Below are positions 1-9,673 of a stretch of 64,000 nt of DNA, in pieces. Position 1 is the first letter of the stretch, and each line of letters starts with the position of its first letter. Below the pieces are notes generated by a model. That model was not told the DNA's origin. It worked only from the letters and a program-made list of their open reading frames with translations, and made no database searches. The DNA lies in the NCBI RefSeq assembly GCF_000430805.1, contig NZ_AUMS01000011.1, forward strand, positions 1 through 64,000, given 5' to 3'. Made by a program: the position numbers and the translations under genes. This DNA comes from Chitinilyticum aquatile DSM 21506 (GTDB taxonomy: Bacteria; Pseudomonadota; Gammaproteobacteria; Burkholderiales; Chitinibacteraceae).

Positions 1-204
1 GTGGATTGCCGCCGCGAGGCGCGGCATGACGATATTGTGGTGGCGGTCATCGATAACGATTTCACGGTGAAGCGCCTGTATGCACGCGGGCAGCGCCTGG
101 CCTTGATTGCCGAGAATCCGGCGTTTCCGCCGATTGTGCTGTGCGAGGAGCAGGAGCTGAGCATCTGGGGGGTTGTTGTGGCCTGGTTCATGGAGCCACG
201 ATGA
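1..204 (+). CDS. umuD: UmuD-type S24 peptidase, C-terminal fragment (cut by window edge)
   Basis: The 67 residues visible match the C-terminal half of UmuD, the LexA-like serine peptidase subunit of the error-prone SOS polymerase. The segment [16 protein letters not shown] carries the expected catalytic lysine in FTVK, and it is followed by the hydrophobic strand pattern [18 protein letters not shown] typical of this fold. The serine of the Ser-Lys dyad and any LexA box would lie upstream, outside the window. The TGA stop overlaps the umuC start (ATGA), so the two are translationally coupled. A stand-alone LexA-like fragment is unlikely given that umuC follows. Confidence 0.9.
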   Translation: MDCRREARHDDIVVAVIDNDFTVKRLYARGQRLALIAENPAFPPIVLCEEQELSIWGVVVAWFMEPR

Positions 205-1478
205 TTGCCCTCATCGACGTCAACAACTTCTATGTGAGCTGCCAGCGGGTGTTCCAGCCGGTGCTGGAAGGCAAGCCGGTGGTGGTGCTGTCGAACAACG
301 ATGGCTGTGTGGTGGCGCGCTCCAATGAAGTGAAAGCGCTTGGCGTACGCATGGGCCATCCATGGCACCAGTTGCGCGAGCTGGCCCAGCAACAGGGCAT
401 TCTGGCGTTCAGCAGCAACTATGCGCTGTATGCCGACATGAGCAACCGTGTCATGCAGGTGCTGGCGGAATTCAGCCCCGATCAGGAGGTGTATTCGATT
501 GACGAGTGCTTTCTCGGGCTGGGGGGATTGGCCAGCCTATATCCGGATTTCACCGAGCTCGGCCAGACCATCCGGCAGACCGTACGCCATGCGACCAGGT
601 TACCAGTCTGTGTTGGCATCGCACCGACCAAGACGCTGGCCAAGTTTGCCAATCACCTTGCCAAGAAGCGCCCGGAGTTTGCCGGCGTCAGTGACTGGAA
701 CGCGCTCAGCCCAGATGCTCGTCAGCAGTATCTGCAGGACGTTGAAGTGGGCGAGGTCTGGGGTGTCGGTCCGCGCCTTTGCAAACGGCTGAATGCGGAA
801 GGAATTCACTGCGTCGCCGATCTGGCCCGTGCGGACCCCGAACTGGTCCGGCAGCGCTACAACGTCGTGCTGCAACGCACGGTGCTGGAATTGAACGGCA
901 TCCCCTGCCTTGCCCTGGAAGATCATGCGCCGGACAAACAGCAGATTCTCTGCTCCCGTTCGTTTGGGCAACCGATTTGCCGTTATCGTGAACTGGCCGA
1001 GGCCGTGAGCACCTACGTGGCGCGCGCATCGGAAAAACTGCGCCGGCAGCAGTCGGTCGCCGGGGCACTGGCCGTCTACATCCGCACCAACCCATTCCGG
1101 CCGGATGACCCGCAATACAGCAAGCACGTCGCCGTGCCGCTCGCGCAAGCCAGTGATGACACACTGCTGCTCACCCGCGCGGCACTATGGGTGCTCAAGC
1201 GCATCTACCGACGCGGTTTCAGTTACGCCAAGGCTGGCGTCATGCTGCTGGATCTTCAACCCCGCAGCGGCATCCAGGGGCACCTGTTTGTCGAGCAAGC
1301 CGATCCGCTGAAACGGGCGCTACTCAATGACACCATGGATGCCATCAACCAGCGCTGGGGGCGCGGCACACTGCGGGTTGCCAGCGCCGGCTATGGCCAC
1401 GGCTGGAAGATGCGGCAGAACAGCGTTTCACCGTGCTGGACAACCCGCTGGGATGAAATCCCTGTAGCCAAAGACTGA
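201..1478 (+). CDS. umuC: DNA polymerase V catalytic subunit, Y family
   Basis: 425-residue Y-family translesion polymerase that copies past damaged bases together with processed UmuD. The N-terminus [13 protein letters not shown] holds the first metal aspartate (Asp6), and YSIDECF supplies Asp101 and Glu102. The helix-hairpin-helix segment [19 protein letters not shown] and the C-terminal little-finger region are present, and the length is normal. I chose the ATG at 201 because it overlaps the umuD stop and begins exactly at the conserved motif; a longer reading from 141 only adds out-of-family residues. Control by LexA is expected from the family but its operator is not in view. The gene ends beside tRNA-Pro and a possible integration scar, so it may have been acquired. 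Confidence 0.96.
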   Translation: MIALIDVNNFYVSCQRVFQPVLEGKPVVVLSNNDGCVVARSNEVKALGVRMGHPWHQLRELAQQQGILAFSSNYALYADMSNRVMQVLAEFSPDQEVYSIDECFLGLGGLASLYPDFTELGQTIRQTVRHATRLPVCVGIAPTKTLAKFANHLAKKRPEFAGVSDWNALSPDARQQYLQDVEVGEVWGVGPRLCKRLNAEGIHCVADLARADPELVRQRYNVVLQRTVLELNGIPCLALEDHAPDKQQILCSRSFGQPICRYRELAEAVSTYVARASEKLRRQQSVAGALAVYIRTNPFRPDDPQYSKHVAVPLAQASDDTLLLTRAALWVLKRIYRRGFSYAKAGVMLLDLQPRSGIQGHLFVEQADPLKRALLNDTMDAINQRWGRGTLRVASAGYGHGWKMRQNSVSPCWTTRWDEIPVAKD

Positions 1479-1558
1479 GCACCGGGACCTAATCAACTTT
1501 GCCGCAGATATCTCACAGCTAGACTCGCGATCAAATCGCCACGCCATGTTTAGAACTC

Positions 1559-1582
1559 TGTCGGGGCGTATGTCGGGGCGTA
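1559..1582 (+). repeat. Two tandem 12-bp repeats between umuC and tRNA-Pro
   Basis: TGTCGGGGCGTA occurs twice head to tail with no spacer. It sits between the umuC stop and the tRNA-Pro terminator. Short repeats beside a tRNA gene can be integrase arm sites or the tail of a lost integrase gene, but no integrase reading frame survives here, so this remains a bare observation. Confidence 0.6.
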
Positions 1583-1605
1583 GCGGAAATAAAAACAGAA
1601 ACGCA

Positions 1606-1646
1606 ACAAGGGCCTACGACCGTGAAGTCGTAAGCCCTTGTTTTTA
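1606..1646 (+). terminator. Bidirectional terminator between umuC and tRNA-Pro
   Basis: A 15-bp stem with one G.T pair (left arm 1606-1620, right arm 1627-1641) around a six-base loop, followed by a T-run on the plus strand. On the minus strand the stem is followed by a looser T-rich stretch. It can stop umuDC transcripts on one side and tRNA-Pro transcripts on the other. Confidence 0.8.
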
Positions 1647-1647
1647 T

Positions 1648-1724
1648 TGGTCGGAATGGCGGGATTCGAACTCGCGACCCCTTGCACCCCATGCAAGTGC
1701 GCTACCAGGCTGCGCTACATTCCG
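1648..1724 (-). tRNA. tRNA-Pro (anticodon GGG)
   Basis: 77 nt including an encoded 3' CCA. The acceptor arms CGGAATG and CATTCCG pair, the anticodon stem is CTTGC/GCAAG with loop ATGGGGT (anticodon GGG), and GTTCGAATC is the T-loop. It reads proline codon CCC, and CCU by wobble. It has its own good promoter just upstream and a terminator downstream. The 3' half of the anticodon arm is partly copied in inverse orientation at 1795-1820. Confidence 0.96.
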
Positions 1725-1735
1725 AAAGAGGACGC

Positions 1736-1764
1736 ATTATAGCCAGATGAACATCGATGAGCAA
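1736..1764 (-). promoter_or_regulatory. Promoter of tRNA-Pro
   Basis: On the minus strand a perfect -10 TATAAT (1736-1741) lies 17 bases from a weak -35 TTGCTC (1759-1764). The -10 ends 11 bases before the tRNA, a normal distance for a tRNA promoter. Confidence 0.7.
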
Positions 1765-1794
1765 GCGCCCTTCACAGGGTTACGCCAACCAAAC

Positions 1795-1820
1795 CACCTG
1801 CATGGGGTGCAAGGGGGCGC
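1795..1820 (+). repeat. Inverted partial copy of the tRNA-Pro anticodon arm (att-like scar)
   Basis: 24 of 26 bases match the tRNA-Pro segment at 1674-1699 read on the opposite strand, including an unbroken 18-base run TGCATGGGGTGCAAGGGG. No other part of a tRNA follows it. Tyrosine integrases often cross over in the anticodon arm, so this may be an att core left by a lost or rearranged element. The inverted orientation is unusual for a simple attL/attR pair. The arm's own symmetry explains only part of the match. Confidence 0.6.
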
Positions 1821-1825
1821 CCGAA

Positions 1826-1858
1826 AGCAAAAACCCGCACAGCGGATGTACGGGTTTT
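1826..1858 (-). terminator. Terminator after the merR-like gene
   Basis: Eight-bp stem AAAACCCG/CGGGTTTT around a 13-base loop, followed on the minus strand by a T-run (1829-1833). It closes the thrS-to-merR block. Confidence 0.7.
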
Positions 1859-1890
1859 GGGCTGATGATCTGAGGTGATCGGAGGGATTA

Positions 1891-2271
1891 TCAGGCCTCG
1901 TTACCTTCGAGCCAGTCGAGCAGGTCCTCAAGCTCGTGACGGATTTCCTGCAGGCTGATATGGCCATCATCGTGTCCGGCACTGGCCTCGCCGGCTGCCG
2001 CTGCCAGCTGATTGCGGGCGCCGCTGATGGTGAAGCCCTGCTCGTAGAGCAGCGTCCGGATCCGGCGCACCAGCAGCACTTCGTGATGCTGGTAATAGCG
2101 GCGGTTGCCACGCCGCTTGACCGGCTTGAGCTGGGTGAACTCCTGCTCCCAGTACCGCAGTACATGGGGCTTCACCCCGCACAATTCACTCACTTCACCG
2201 ATGGTGAAATAGCGTTTGGCGGGGATGGAAGGAAGCTCACTGCTGGGAATGACGTTGGCTGTGCTTTGCAT
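1891..2271 (-). CDS. MerR-family transcriptional regulator
   Basis: 126-residue DNA-binding protein with an N-terminal MerR winged helix: [27 protein letters not shown] is the recognition helix region and [13 protein letters not shown] the wing. A dimerisation helix follows. No metal-binding cysteines of the classic MerR type are visible in the C-terminal part, so the ligand, if any, is unknown. It follows ihfA with a 35-base overlap, a pairing common in betaproteobacteria, and should share its transcript. I chose the ATG at 2271; an upstream in-frame TTG at 2283 is also possible. It resembles the YcgE/MlrA-like regulators found next to ihfA, but the target genes cannot be told from sequence. 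Confidence 0.9.
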   Translation of the reverse strand: MQSTANVIPSSELPSIPAKRYFTIGEVSELCGVKPHVLRYWEQEFTQLKPVKRRGNRRYYQHHEVLLVRRIRTLLYEQGFTISGARNQLAAAAGEASAGHDDGHISLQEIRHELEDLLDWLEGNEA

Positions 2272-2575
2272 AATGGTCTTCAACCATGCCCTTCAACTTC
2301 TGACTAGCATGGAAAGTTACCACACGGCGTGCGGAAATGGGAATTTCCTCGCCGGTTTTCGGGTTGCGGCCCGGGCGCTGTGGCTTGTCGCGCAACTGGA
2401 AGTTGCCAAAGCCCGACAGCTTGACGGCATCACCGTCGGCCAATGAGCTGCGGATTTCGTCAAAAAACGCTTCGACCATGTCCTTGGCTTCGCGCTTGTT
2501 GAGCCCGACCTTGTCGAACAGCAGGTCGGCAAGGTCGGCTTTGGTCAGGGTAAGGGTAGAGGTTCCGTACTGCAT
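2237..2575 (-). CDS. ihfA: Integration host factor subunit alpha
   Basis: 112-residue HU/IHF-fold protein that pairs with IhfB to bend DNA at specific sites. [27 protein letters not shown] is the dimerisation helix pair. [13 protein letters not shown] precedes the DNA-intercalating arm, which carries [20 protein letters not shown] with the intercalating proline in RNPKTGE. The family is usually about 99 residues; here a short C-terminal extension rich in His, Gln and Ser is added. It lies nine bases after pheT, as in many proteobacteria. Confidence 0.97.
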   Translation of the reverse strand: MQYGTSTLTLTKADLADLLFDKVGLNKREAKDMVEAFFDEIRSSLADGDAVKLSGFGNFQLRDKPQRPGRNPKTGEEIPISARRVVTFHASQKLKGMVEDHYAKHSQRHSQQ

Positions 2576-2584
2576 GGTGTTCTA

Positions 2585-4939
2585 TCAGACTCGCAAATGG
2601 GCGCCGGATTTTTCGGCAATCTTGATCAAACCGGCAATCACAACTTCGACTTCTTCATCGGTCAGGGTTTTGGCAGTATCTTGCATTAACACTTTGAATG
2701 CAAGGCTCTTTTTCCCTTCCGGCAAGCCCTTTCCTCGATATACATCAAAGATTTCGACGGCAGTGACCAGCGGGTTTTTCAGCCCCGCGAACGCCGCCAG
2801 CAGATCAGCAACAGCAACTGATTCGTCCACCAGCAAGGCCAAGTCGCGGCGTACCGACTGGAACTTGGCATGCGGCTTTGCTTCGATACGCGGCACATTC
2901 AGCAGCGCGGCGACATCGATTTCGAACAGCACCGGCGCACTGCCCAGCTCGTACCCCTGCACCCAGCGCGGATGCAGTTCACCCAGCACACCTATGCAGC
3001 GGCCATCGAGCCACACCTCGGCAGAACGCCCCGGATGCAGCGCAGGATGGCTGGCGCGGCGGTATTCCGCCACGCGCGGCGCGAGCAACGCTTCGACATC
3101 GGCCTTGATGTCGAAGAAATCAACCGTGTCCTTGCCTGCGCCCCACTGCTCGGCATGCCGCCCGCCCCAAGCGAGGGCGGCCAGCTTTTCCGGCTGCGCA
3201 TCGGCTGCCGTGCCATGGAACACACGCGCCAGTTCGAACAGGCGCACACGATCCTGGCGACGGTTCTGGTTGGCTTTCAGTGCATTGACCAGACCACCGA
3301 TCAGGCTGGAGCGCATCACGTTCCACTGGCTGGCGATCGGGTTCACCAGACGCACCGGCGTTGCATTGCCGGCGAGCTCATTTTCCCAGCGCTCTTCAAC
3401 GAAGGCGTAGTTGATCGCCTCGAAATAGTCGCGGGCCACAAGAATCTGCTTCAGTGCAAACTTGTTGCGCAGATCGCCCGGCTGTTTCAGCATCGCCAGG
3501 CGCGCTGCGGACGGCGCAACCGGGATATTGTCGTAACCATAAACGCGGGCAATTTCTTCGATCAGGTCTTCTTCGATTTCGATGTCGAAACGGAAGGATG
3601 GCGGGGTGACACTCAGCACATCACCATCCACGCTCACACCCAGGCCCAGACTTTCGAGAATGGCAACAATCCGCTCGGCAGGCAGCGACACGCCCAGCAC
3701 ACGGGCAACGCGCGACAGGCGCAGCGCCACCGCCGGACGCACCGGCAGCTCCGCGATCTGCTCGACGACCGGACCGGCCTCACCACCGCAGATCTCGAGC
3801 ACCAGTTGCGTGGCGCGCTCCAGCGCGACGCGGGTGGCGGCAAAATCGACGCCACGCTCGAAGCGGTAGCTGGAATCCGAGCCGAAACCGATACGGCGGG
3901 ACTTGCCGGCGATCACATTCGGGGTAAAGAAAGCGGATTCCAGGAAAATCTCGGTCGTGTCATCGCCAACCGCAGTCGCAGCGCCGCCCATGATGCCGGC
4001 CAGAGCGACCGGCTGCTTCGCATCAGCGATGACCAGCATGTCAGCGTCGAGCACCAGCTCCTTGTCATTCAGCAGCACGATCTTTTCGCCGGCGACGGCC
4101 ATGCGCGCGGTGATTGCACCTTCTAGCTTGGCGTTGTCAAAGGCGTGCATCGGCTGGCCCTGTTCCAGCAGCACGTAGTTGGTCACGTCAACCAGCGCGG
4201 ATATGCTGCGCACACCGGAGCGCTCCAGGCGCTGCTTCATCCATACTGGCGTCGGTGCCTTGGCATTCACGCCGCGAATCACCCGGCCGGCGTAGCGCGG
4301 GCAGGCAGCAGCATCGCCCAGCTGCACGGCCCGGGTCGCATCGATCGTTGCCGCAACTTCGGATACACTAACAGGTGTCTGCTCACAACCCAACAAAGCC
4401 GATACTTCGCGGGCAATACCCTTGATCGAAAGACAATCGGTACGGTTCGGCGTGAGCTTGAGTGTCAGCAGGCGATCATCCAGCTGCAGATAATCACGCA
4501 GCGACGCACCGACCGGCGCATCTGCCGGCAGAATCAGCAGGCCATCAACGCCATCCGGAATACCGAGTTCGTCACCCGAGCACAGCATGCCGAAAGACTC
4601 GACGCCACGCACCTTGGCGCGCTTGATCTTGAAATCGCCCGGCAAATTGGCGCCGATGCGCGCGCACGGCACTTTCAGCCCCGGCGCTACATTGGGCGCG
4701 CCGCAGACGATGGTCAGCGGTTCATTTTCACCCACGTTGACCGTGCAGACATTCAGGCGATCCGCATCCGGATGCTTGGTGATCGACAGCACTTCAGCCA
4801 CAAACACATCGTTGAAAGCCGGTGCAGCCGGTTCGTTTTCTTCGACTTCCAGCCCGGCCATGGTCAGCAGATGGGCGAGTTCGTCGGATTGCAGCGCAGG
4901 GTTGACCCAGGTGCGCAGCCACTGTTCGGAGAATTGCAT
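2585..4939 (-). CDS. pheT: Phenylalanyl-tRNA synthetase beta subunit
   Basis: 784 residues, the usual bacterial length. Together with PheS it forms the alpha2-beta2 enzyme that charges tRNA-Phe. An EMAP-like tRNA-binding domain covers about residues 40-150. It is followed by the B3/B4 editing region (LTPNRTDCLSIKGIAREVSALL), the B5 domain, an inactive class II core, and a C-terminal ferredoxin-fold anticodon-binding domain beginning near KPHAKFQSVRRDLALLVDESV. The ATG at 4939 starts the canonical MQFSEQWLRTWVNP. It sits 20 bases after pheS in the same operon. Confidence 0.98.
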   Translation of the reverse strand: MQFSEQWLRTWVNPALQSDELAHLLTMAGLEVEENEPAAPAFNDVFVAEVLSITKHPDADRLNVCTVNVGENEPLTIVCGAPNVAPGLKVPCARIGANLPGDFKIKRAKVRGVESFGMLCSGDELGIPDGVDGLLILPADAPVGASLRDYLQLDDRLLTLKLTPNRTDCLSIKGIAREVSALLGCEQTPVSVSEVAATIDATRAVQLGDAAACPRYAGRVIRGVNAKAPTPVWMKQRLERSGVRSISALVDVTNYVLLEQGQPMHAFDNAKLEGAITARMAVAGEKIVLLNDKELVLDADMLVIADAKQPVALAGIMGGAATAVGDDTTEIFLESAFFTPNVIAGKSRRIGFGSDSSYRFERGVDFAATRVALERATQLVLEICGGEAGPVVEQIAELPVRPAVALRLSRVARVLGVSLPAERIVAILESLGLGVSVDGDVLSVTPPSFRFDIEIEEDLIEEIARVYGYDNIPVAPSAARLAMLKQPGDLRNKFALKQILVARDYFEAINYAFVEERWENELAGNATPVRLVNPIASQWNVMRSSLIGGLVNALKANQNRRQDRVRLFELARVFHGTAADAQPEKLAALAWGGRHAEQWGAGKDTVDFFDIKADVEALLAPRVAEYRRASHPALHPGRSAEVWLDGRCIGVLGELHPRWVQGYELGSAPVLFEIDVAALLNVPRIEAKPHAKFQSVRRDLALLVDESVAVADLLAAFAGLKNPLVTAVEIFDVYRGKGLPEGKKSLAFKVLMQDTAKTLTDEEVEVVIAGLIKIAEKSGAHLRV

Positions 4940-4959
4940 GGTTTGCCCCTTGTCCCTTC

Positions 4960-6027
<1,068 letters not shown>

Positions 6028-6035
6028 TCACCCAT

Positions 6036-6082
6036 GGATACGCCCATAGCCCTTCAAAAAAGACAATTTCAGAGGCATACCC
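6036..6082 (+). repeat. GGGTAT palindrome family, copy 1 (between rplT and pheS)
   Basis: 47-bp imperfect palindrome with ends GGATAC and ATACCC and inner CCCATAGCC, close to copy 10. It lies 68 bp downstream of the rplT stop. The left end is degenerate relative to the family. A more degraded GGGTGA...TCACCC inverted pair spanning about 5980-6034 directly beside it may be a further relic. Confidence 0.55.
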
Positions 6083-6102
6083 CTATCATTACTCTGATAG
6101 AG

Positions 6103-6133
6103 GAATAAAAAAGGGAGGCTTCCGCCTCCCTTT
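6103..6133 (-). terminator. Terminator after rplT
   Basis: Ten-bp stem AAAGGGAGGC/GCCTCCCTTT with a GGAA loop, followed by a T-rich stretch on the minus strand. It ends the thrS-infC-rpmI-rplT transcript or attenuates read-through into pheST. Confidence 0.85.
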
Positions 6134-6149
6134 CGAACAGCTATTCCGC

Positions 6150-6509
6150 TCAGGCAGCGAGACTTGCCTTGGCCTTTTCAACAAAGGCGGCAAAAGCCGG
6201 CTTGTCGAATACAGCCAGGTCTGCCAGTACCTTGCGATCCACTTCGATGCCAGCCTTCTTCAGGCCGTTCATGAAGCGGCTGTAGGCCAGACCCAGTTCA
6301 CGCGCAGCGGCGTTGATACGGGCGATCCACAGTTGACGGAACTGACGCTTCCTTTGGCGACGGTCACGGTAGGCATATTGGCCTGCCTTCATAACCGCTT
6401 GCTTGGCGATACGGTAGACGTTTTTACGACGACCGCGATAGCCCTTGGCCAGAGCTAGAACTTTTTTGTGACGAGCACGGGCAGTTACACCACGTTTAAC
6501 GCGAGGCAT
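6150..6509 (-). CDS. rplT: 50S ribosomal protein L20
   Basis: 119-residue early-assembly protein of the large ribosomal subunit. It has the long basic N-terminal tail [24 protein letters not shown] and the globular domain with [16 protein letters not shown]. In several bacteria L20 represses its own operon by binding the leader before rpmI; the 175-base infC-rpmI gap here contains hairpins that could serve this. Preceded by rpmI in the standard order. Confidence 0.98.
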   Translation of the reverse strand: MPRVKRGVTARARHKKVLALAKGYRGRRKNVYRIAKQAVMKAGQYAYRDRRQRKRQFRQLWIARINAAARELGLAYSRFMNGLKKAGIEVDRKVLADLAVFDKPAFAAFVEKAKASLAA

Positions 6510-6525
6510 GTCTTATCTCCTTTGG

Positions 6526-6723
6526 TTACGCGTAGGGCAACATTGCACGTACGTGACCCATGTTGGTCGCATCGACCATGCATGTGCCGCGCAGTTGGCG
6601 CTTGTTCTTGGTGGTCTTCTTGGTCAGGATGTGGCGCTTGAACGCTTTGCTGCGCTTAACACCACCGCCACCAAGCACTTTCAGGCGCTTGGCTGCGCCG
6701 CTCTTGGTCTTCATCTTGGGCAT
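6526..6723 (-). CDS. rpmI: 50S ribosomal protein L35
   Basis: 65-residue basic ribosomal protein with the family signature [21 protein letters not shown] and [17 protein letters not shown]. The ATG at 6723 begins the conserved start; the reading frame extends upstream, but those residues are unlike L35. It lies 16 bases before rplT. Confidence 0.97.
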   Translation of the reverse strand: MPKMKTKSGAAKRLKVLGGGGVKRSKAFKRHILTKKTTKNKRQLRGTCMVDATNMGHVRAMLPYA

Positions 6724-6898
6724 TGAAATGCTCTCCAAGTTTGCTTTTGGATCCGGCAACAGGCGCCCGGTGTATCTGCATACGCCGGAACTTAAGCCCG
6801 CCACCACGTTTTTGGTGCAACCAGTGCAGGAAATCCTGCTACGGAGCCGGTTGCCCTCCGTTAAAGCATGCGTCGCGCCGCTTTCGCGGCGTTCACGC
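6724..6898 (-). other. infC-rpmI leader with hairpins
   Basis: A 175-base gap inside an operon that is otherwise tightly packed. On the transcript it begins with the hairpin CGCCGC-GAAA-GCGGCG (6876-6891, a GNRA-type loop), followed by a smaller GCAGG/CCTGC hairpin (6826-6839). In enterobacteria and Firmicutes the region before rpmI holds L20-binding autoregulatory structures. That this gap does the same is inference. Confidence 0.4.
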
Positions 6899-7423
6899 TC
6901 AAACCTTTTTCTTCGGCGCCAGCATCATCACCATCTGACGGCCTTCCAGCTTCGGGAATTGCTCCACGATGGCCAGTTCGCCCAGATCAGCTTCGATGCG
7001 CTTCAGCTGTGCCAGACCGATGTTCTGGTGCGCCATTTCACGGCCGCGGAAACGAAGGGTAACCTTGGCCTTGTCGCCATCTTCCAGAAAACGGATCAGA
7101 TTGCGCAGCTTGATCTGGTAGTCGTTTTCGTCAGTACCAGGACGCAGTTTGACTTCCTTGACCTGGATCTGCTTTTGCTTGAGCTTGGCTGCATGCTCTT
7201 TTTTGGACTTCTGGTACTTGAACTTGCCATAGTCCATCAGGCGGCAAACCGGCGGCTGCGCATTGGGCGCAATCTCTACCAGGTCCACCTCGAGCTCTTC
7301 GGCCTTTTCCAGTGCTTCACGCAGGCTGACTACGCCCAGTTGTTCACCTTCTTCGCCCTGCAATCGAATTTCGCGCGCGGTAATCTCACCATTGATCCGC
7401 GGCTCTTTTTCTTGAGCAGCTAT
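6899..7423 (-). CDS. infC: Translation initiation factor IF-3 (AUA start)
   Basis: 174-residue factor that checks the start codon and keeps ribosomal subunits apart. The N-terminal domain shows [16 protein letters not shown] and GVVSLREAL. The C-terminal domain begins after the lysine-rich linker ([15 protein letters not shown]) and ends in APKKKV. The conserved N-terminus [11 protein letters not shown] needs a start at 7421-7423, where the codon is AUA, with GGAG seven bases upstream; no ATG, GTG or TTG lies there. The in-frame TTG at 7363 would delete 20 conserved residues. infC of many bacteria uses AUU for autoregulation, so AUA probably plays the same part. Confidence 0.95.
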   Translation of the reverse strand: MAAQEKEPRINGEITAREIRLQGEEGEQLGVVSLREALEKAEELEVDLVEIAPNAQPPVCRLMDYGKFKYQKSKKEHAAKLKQKQIQVKEVKLRPGTDENDYQIKLRNLIRFLEDGDKAKVTLRFRGREMAHQNIGLAQLKRIEADLGELAIVEQFPKLEGRQMVMMLAPKKKV

Positions 7424-7434
7424 TGTCGTTCTCC
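7421..7434 (-). promoter_or_regulatory. infC ribosome-binding site with rare AUA start
   Basis: GGAG at 7431-7434 precedes the codon ATA (7421-7423) by seven bases. IF-3 discriminates against such codons, so low IF-3 would raise its own translation. Assigned from homology of the following residues. Confidence 0.75.
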
Positions 7435-7470
7435 AAGTCAGTCAAAAGAAAAACCGTGCGTTGCGTCGCA

Positions 7471-9375
7471 TCAGATCTGCGGGAGTTCCGCTTTCAGGCG
7501 TTCGATCAGCGCTTCCACGCTGACTTGCCCCAGATCTTCACCACTGCGGCTGCGCACGGCTACCAAGCCCGCATCACGTTCCTTGTCGCCCACGATGAGC
7601 TGGTAAGGAACCTTCTGCAAGCTATGTTCGCGGATTTTATAGGTAATCTTCTCGTTTCTCAAGTCAGCATTTACACGGAAGCCCGCCGAGGTCAGTTCTG
7701 CAGCCACTTTTTCGACGTATTCACGCTGGCCATCGGAGATATTCGAGATCACCATCTGCACCGGCGCCAGCCACAGCGGGAAAGCACCGGCATGGTGCTC
7801 GATCAGAATGCCGATGAAGCGCTCCATCGAGCCCAGCACCGCGCGGTGCAGCATGATTGGACGATGCTTGCTGTTGTCCTCACCGATGTACTCGGCACCC
7901 AGACGCTCCGGCAGATTCGGATCGATCTGCAGGGTGCCGCACTGCCACACGCGCCCCAGGCAATCCTTCAGCGAGAATTCGATCTTGGGGCCATAGAAAG
8001 CCCCCTCGCCCGGCTGGTATTCGAAGACAAGCGACTTGGAATCAAGTGCGGCGGCCAGACTGCCTTCGGCCTTGTCCCAGCTTTCTTCGGTACCCACACG
8101 CTTTTCCGGACGGGTAGACAGCTTCACCTGGATGTCATCAAAACCGAAATCCTTGTAGACGGCCTGCAGCAGGTCGATGAACGCAGCCGCTTCACCCTGC
8201 ACCTGGTCTTCGGTACAGAAAATGTGGGCGTCATCCTGGGTAAAGCCACGCACACGCATCATGCCGTGCAGCGAGCCGGACGGTTCGTTGCGGTGACAGG
8301 AGCCGAATTCGGCATAGCGCAGCGGCAGATCACGGTACGAACGCAGACCCTGGTTATAGACCTGGATATGCCCCGGGCAATTCATCGGCTTGACAGCGTA
8401 GTCACGCTTTTCTGACTGGGTCGTGAACATATTGTCATGGTAATTGTCCCAGTGGCCGGATTTTTCCCACAAACTACGGTCCATCACGGTCGGAGTGCGA
8501 ATTTCCTGGTAGCCATGCTTGGCAAGCTGGCGACGCATGTACTGCTCGATGGTTTGCCAGATCGACCAGCCCTTCGGGTGCCAGAACACCATGCCCGGCG
8601 CCTCTTCCTGCATGTGGAACAGGTCGAGCTGCTTGCCGATCTTGCGGTGGTCACGCTTTTCGGCCTCTTCGAGCATATGGAGGTATTGCTCCATATCCTC
8701 CTTCTTGGCCCACGCAGTGCCATATACCCGGGTGAGCATCTCGTTATTGCTGTCACCGCGCCAGTAGGCACCGGCCACCTTCATCAGCTTGAATACTTTC
8801 AGTTTGCCGGTCGAGGGTACATGCGGCCCGCGACACAGGTCGGTGAATTCGCCTTCACGATACAGCGACAGCGGCTCATTGCTAGGGATGCTGGCAATGA
8901 TTTCGGCCTTGTAGTGTTCGCCGATACCCTTGAAGTAGGCTACGGCCTCATCGCGCTCAAGCTCATAGCGCTCGACCGGAATATCGGCCTTGGCCAGCTC
9001 AGTCATTTTCTTTTCAATCTGCGCCAGATCTTCCGGCGTAAACGGCCGCTGGTAGCTGAAGTCGTAGTAGAAGCCGTTGTCGATTACCGGGCCGATTGTC
9101 ACCTGCGCAGTAGGGAACAACTGCTTGACTGCATACGCCAGCAAGTGGGCGGTCGAGTGGCGGATTACCTCCAGCCCATCCGCATCCTTGTCGGTCACAA
9201 TAGCCAACTGGACATCGCGGTCGATCAGATAACTGGTATCGACCAGCTTGCCATCCACCTTGCCGGCCAGCGCAGCCCGTGCAAGGCCTGCGCCGATACT
9301 GGCAGCAACACCCGCCACCGTTACCGCGGCATCAAATTGTCGTTGAGAACCATCCGGAAGGGTAATGACTGGCAT
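7471..9375 (-). CDS. thrS: Threonyl-tRNA synthetase
   Basis: 634 residues. An N-terminal TGS domain ([15 protein letters not shown] to about residue 61) is followed by the editing domain with [17 protein letters not shown], the class II catalytic core with the zinc-binding [10 protein letters not shown], and a C-terminal anticodon-binding domain. I placed the start at the ATG at 9375, which begins the TGS domain; the frame runs on to 9471 but those residues overlap the upstream terminator. It is the first gene of the thrS-infC-rpmI-rplT block. Confidence 0.97.
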   Translation of the reverse strand: MPVITLPDGSQRQFDAAVTVAGVAASIGAGLARAALAGKVDGKLVDTSYLIDRDVQLAIVTDKDADGLEVIRHSTAHLLAYAVKQLFPTAQVTIGPVIDNGFYYDFSYQRPFTPEDLAQIEKKMTELAKADIPVERYELERDEAVAYFKGIGEHYKAEIIASIPSNEPLSLYREGEFTDLCRGPHVPSTGKLKVFKLMKVAGAYWRGDSNNEMLTRVYGTAWAKKEDMEQYLHMLEEAEKRDHRKIGKQLDLFHMQEEAPGMVFWHPKGWSIWQTIEQYMRRQLAKHGYQEIRTPTVMDRSLWEKSGHWDNYHDNMFTTQSEKRDYAVKPMNCPGHIQVYNQGLRSYRDLPLRYAEFGSCHRNEPSGSLHGMMRVRGFTQDDAHIFCTEDQVQGEAAAFIDLLQAVYKDFGFDDIQVKLSTRPEKRVGTEESWDKAEGSLAAALDSKSLVFEYQPGEGAFYGPKIEFSLKDCLGRVWQCGTLQIDPNLPERLGAEYIGEDNSKHRPIMLHRAVLGSMERFIGILIEHHAGAFPLWLAPVQMVISNISDGQREYVEKVAAELTSAGFRVNADLRNEKITYKIREHSLQKVPYQLIVGDKERDAGLVAVRSRSGEDLGQVSVEALIERLKAELPQI

Positions 9376-9425
9376 GGTATGCGCCCTTTGCAATATTTGA
9401 ATTCGATGACCCGGCTGCGCCGGAC

Positions 9426-9457
9426 AAAAAAAAAGTGCGGCAATTGCCGCACTTTTT
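9426..9457 (-). terminator. Terminator between tRNA-Val and thrS
   Basis: GTGCGGC/GCCGCAC stem around AATT, flanked by A and T runs. On the minus strand it is followed by nine T residues, a textbook terminator for the tRNA-Val transcript. The symmetrical flanks would also work on the plus strand. Confidence 0.85.
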
Positions 9458-9541
9458 CTGATCAAGCCCAATGCACGGCTACCGGTTGCTTAACACCAGG
9501 TAGTTGTGCAAGTTCGAAACATGGGCTTGACTCCATTTGTT

Positions 9542-9618
9542 TGGTAGGCACGATTGGACTCGAACCAACGACCCCCACCATGTCAAGGTGGTGCTCTAAC
9601 CAGCTGAGCTACGTGCCT
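9542..9618 (-). tRNA. tRNA-Val (anticodon GAC)
   Basis: 77 nt with an encoded CCA. The acceptor AGGCACG pairs with CGTGCCT. The anticodon stem CCACC/GGTGG holds loop TTGACAT (anticodon GAC), and the T-loop is GTTCGAGTC. It reads GUC and GUU valine codons. It has its own promoter and terminator. Confidence 0.96.
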
Positions 9619-9630
9619 GAAGAGCTGCGA

Positions 9631-9659
9631 ATACTACCGACATCCTGCGCAGCTGACAA
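9631..9659 (-). promoter_or_regulatory. Promoter of tRNA-Val
   Basis: -35 TTGTCA (9654-9659) and -10 TAGTAT (9631-9636) are separated by exactly 17 bases, and the -10 ends 12 bases before the tRNA. It lies in the short gap after the DUF2818 gene. Confidence 0.75.
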
Positions 9660-9673
9660 GACATTTCTGCGAA

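Noticed and set aside
1546-1878. A 110-codon frame running through the tRNA-Pro gene
   Set aside because: It is a translation of the tRNA antisense strand and terminator; not a gene.
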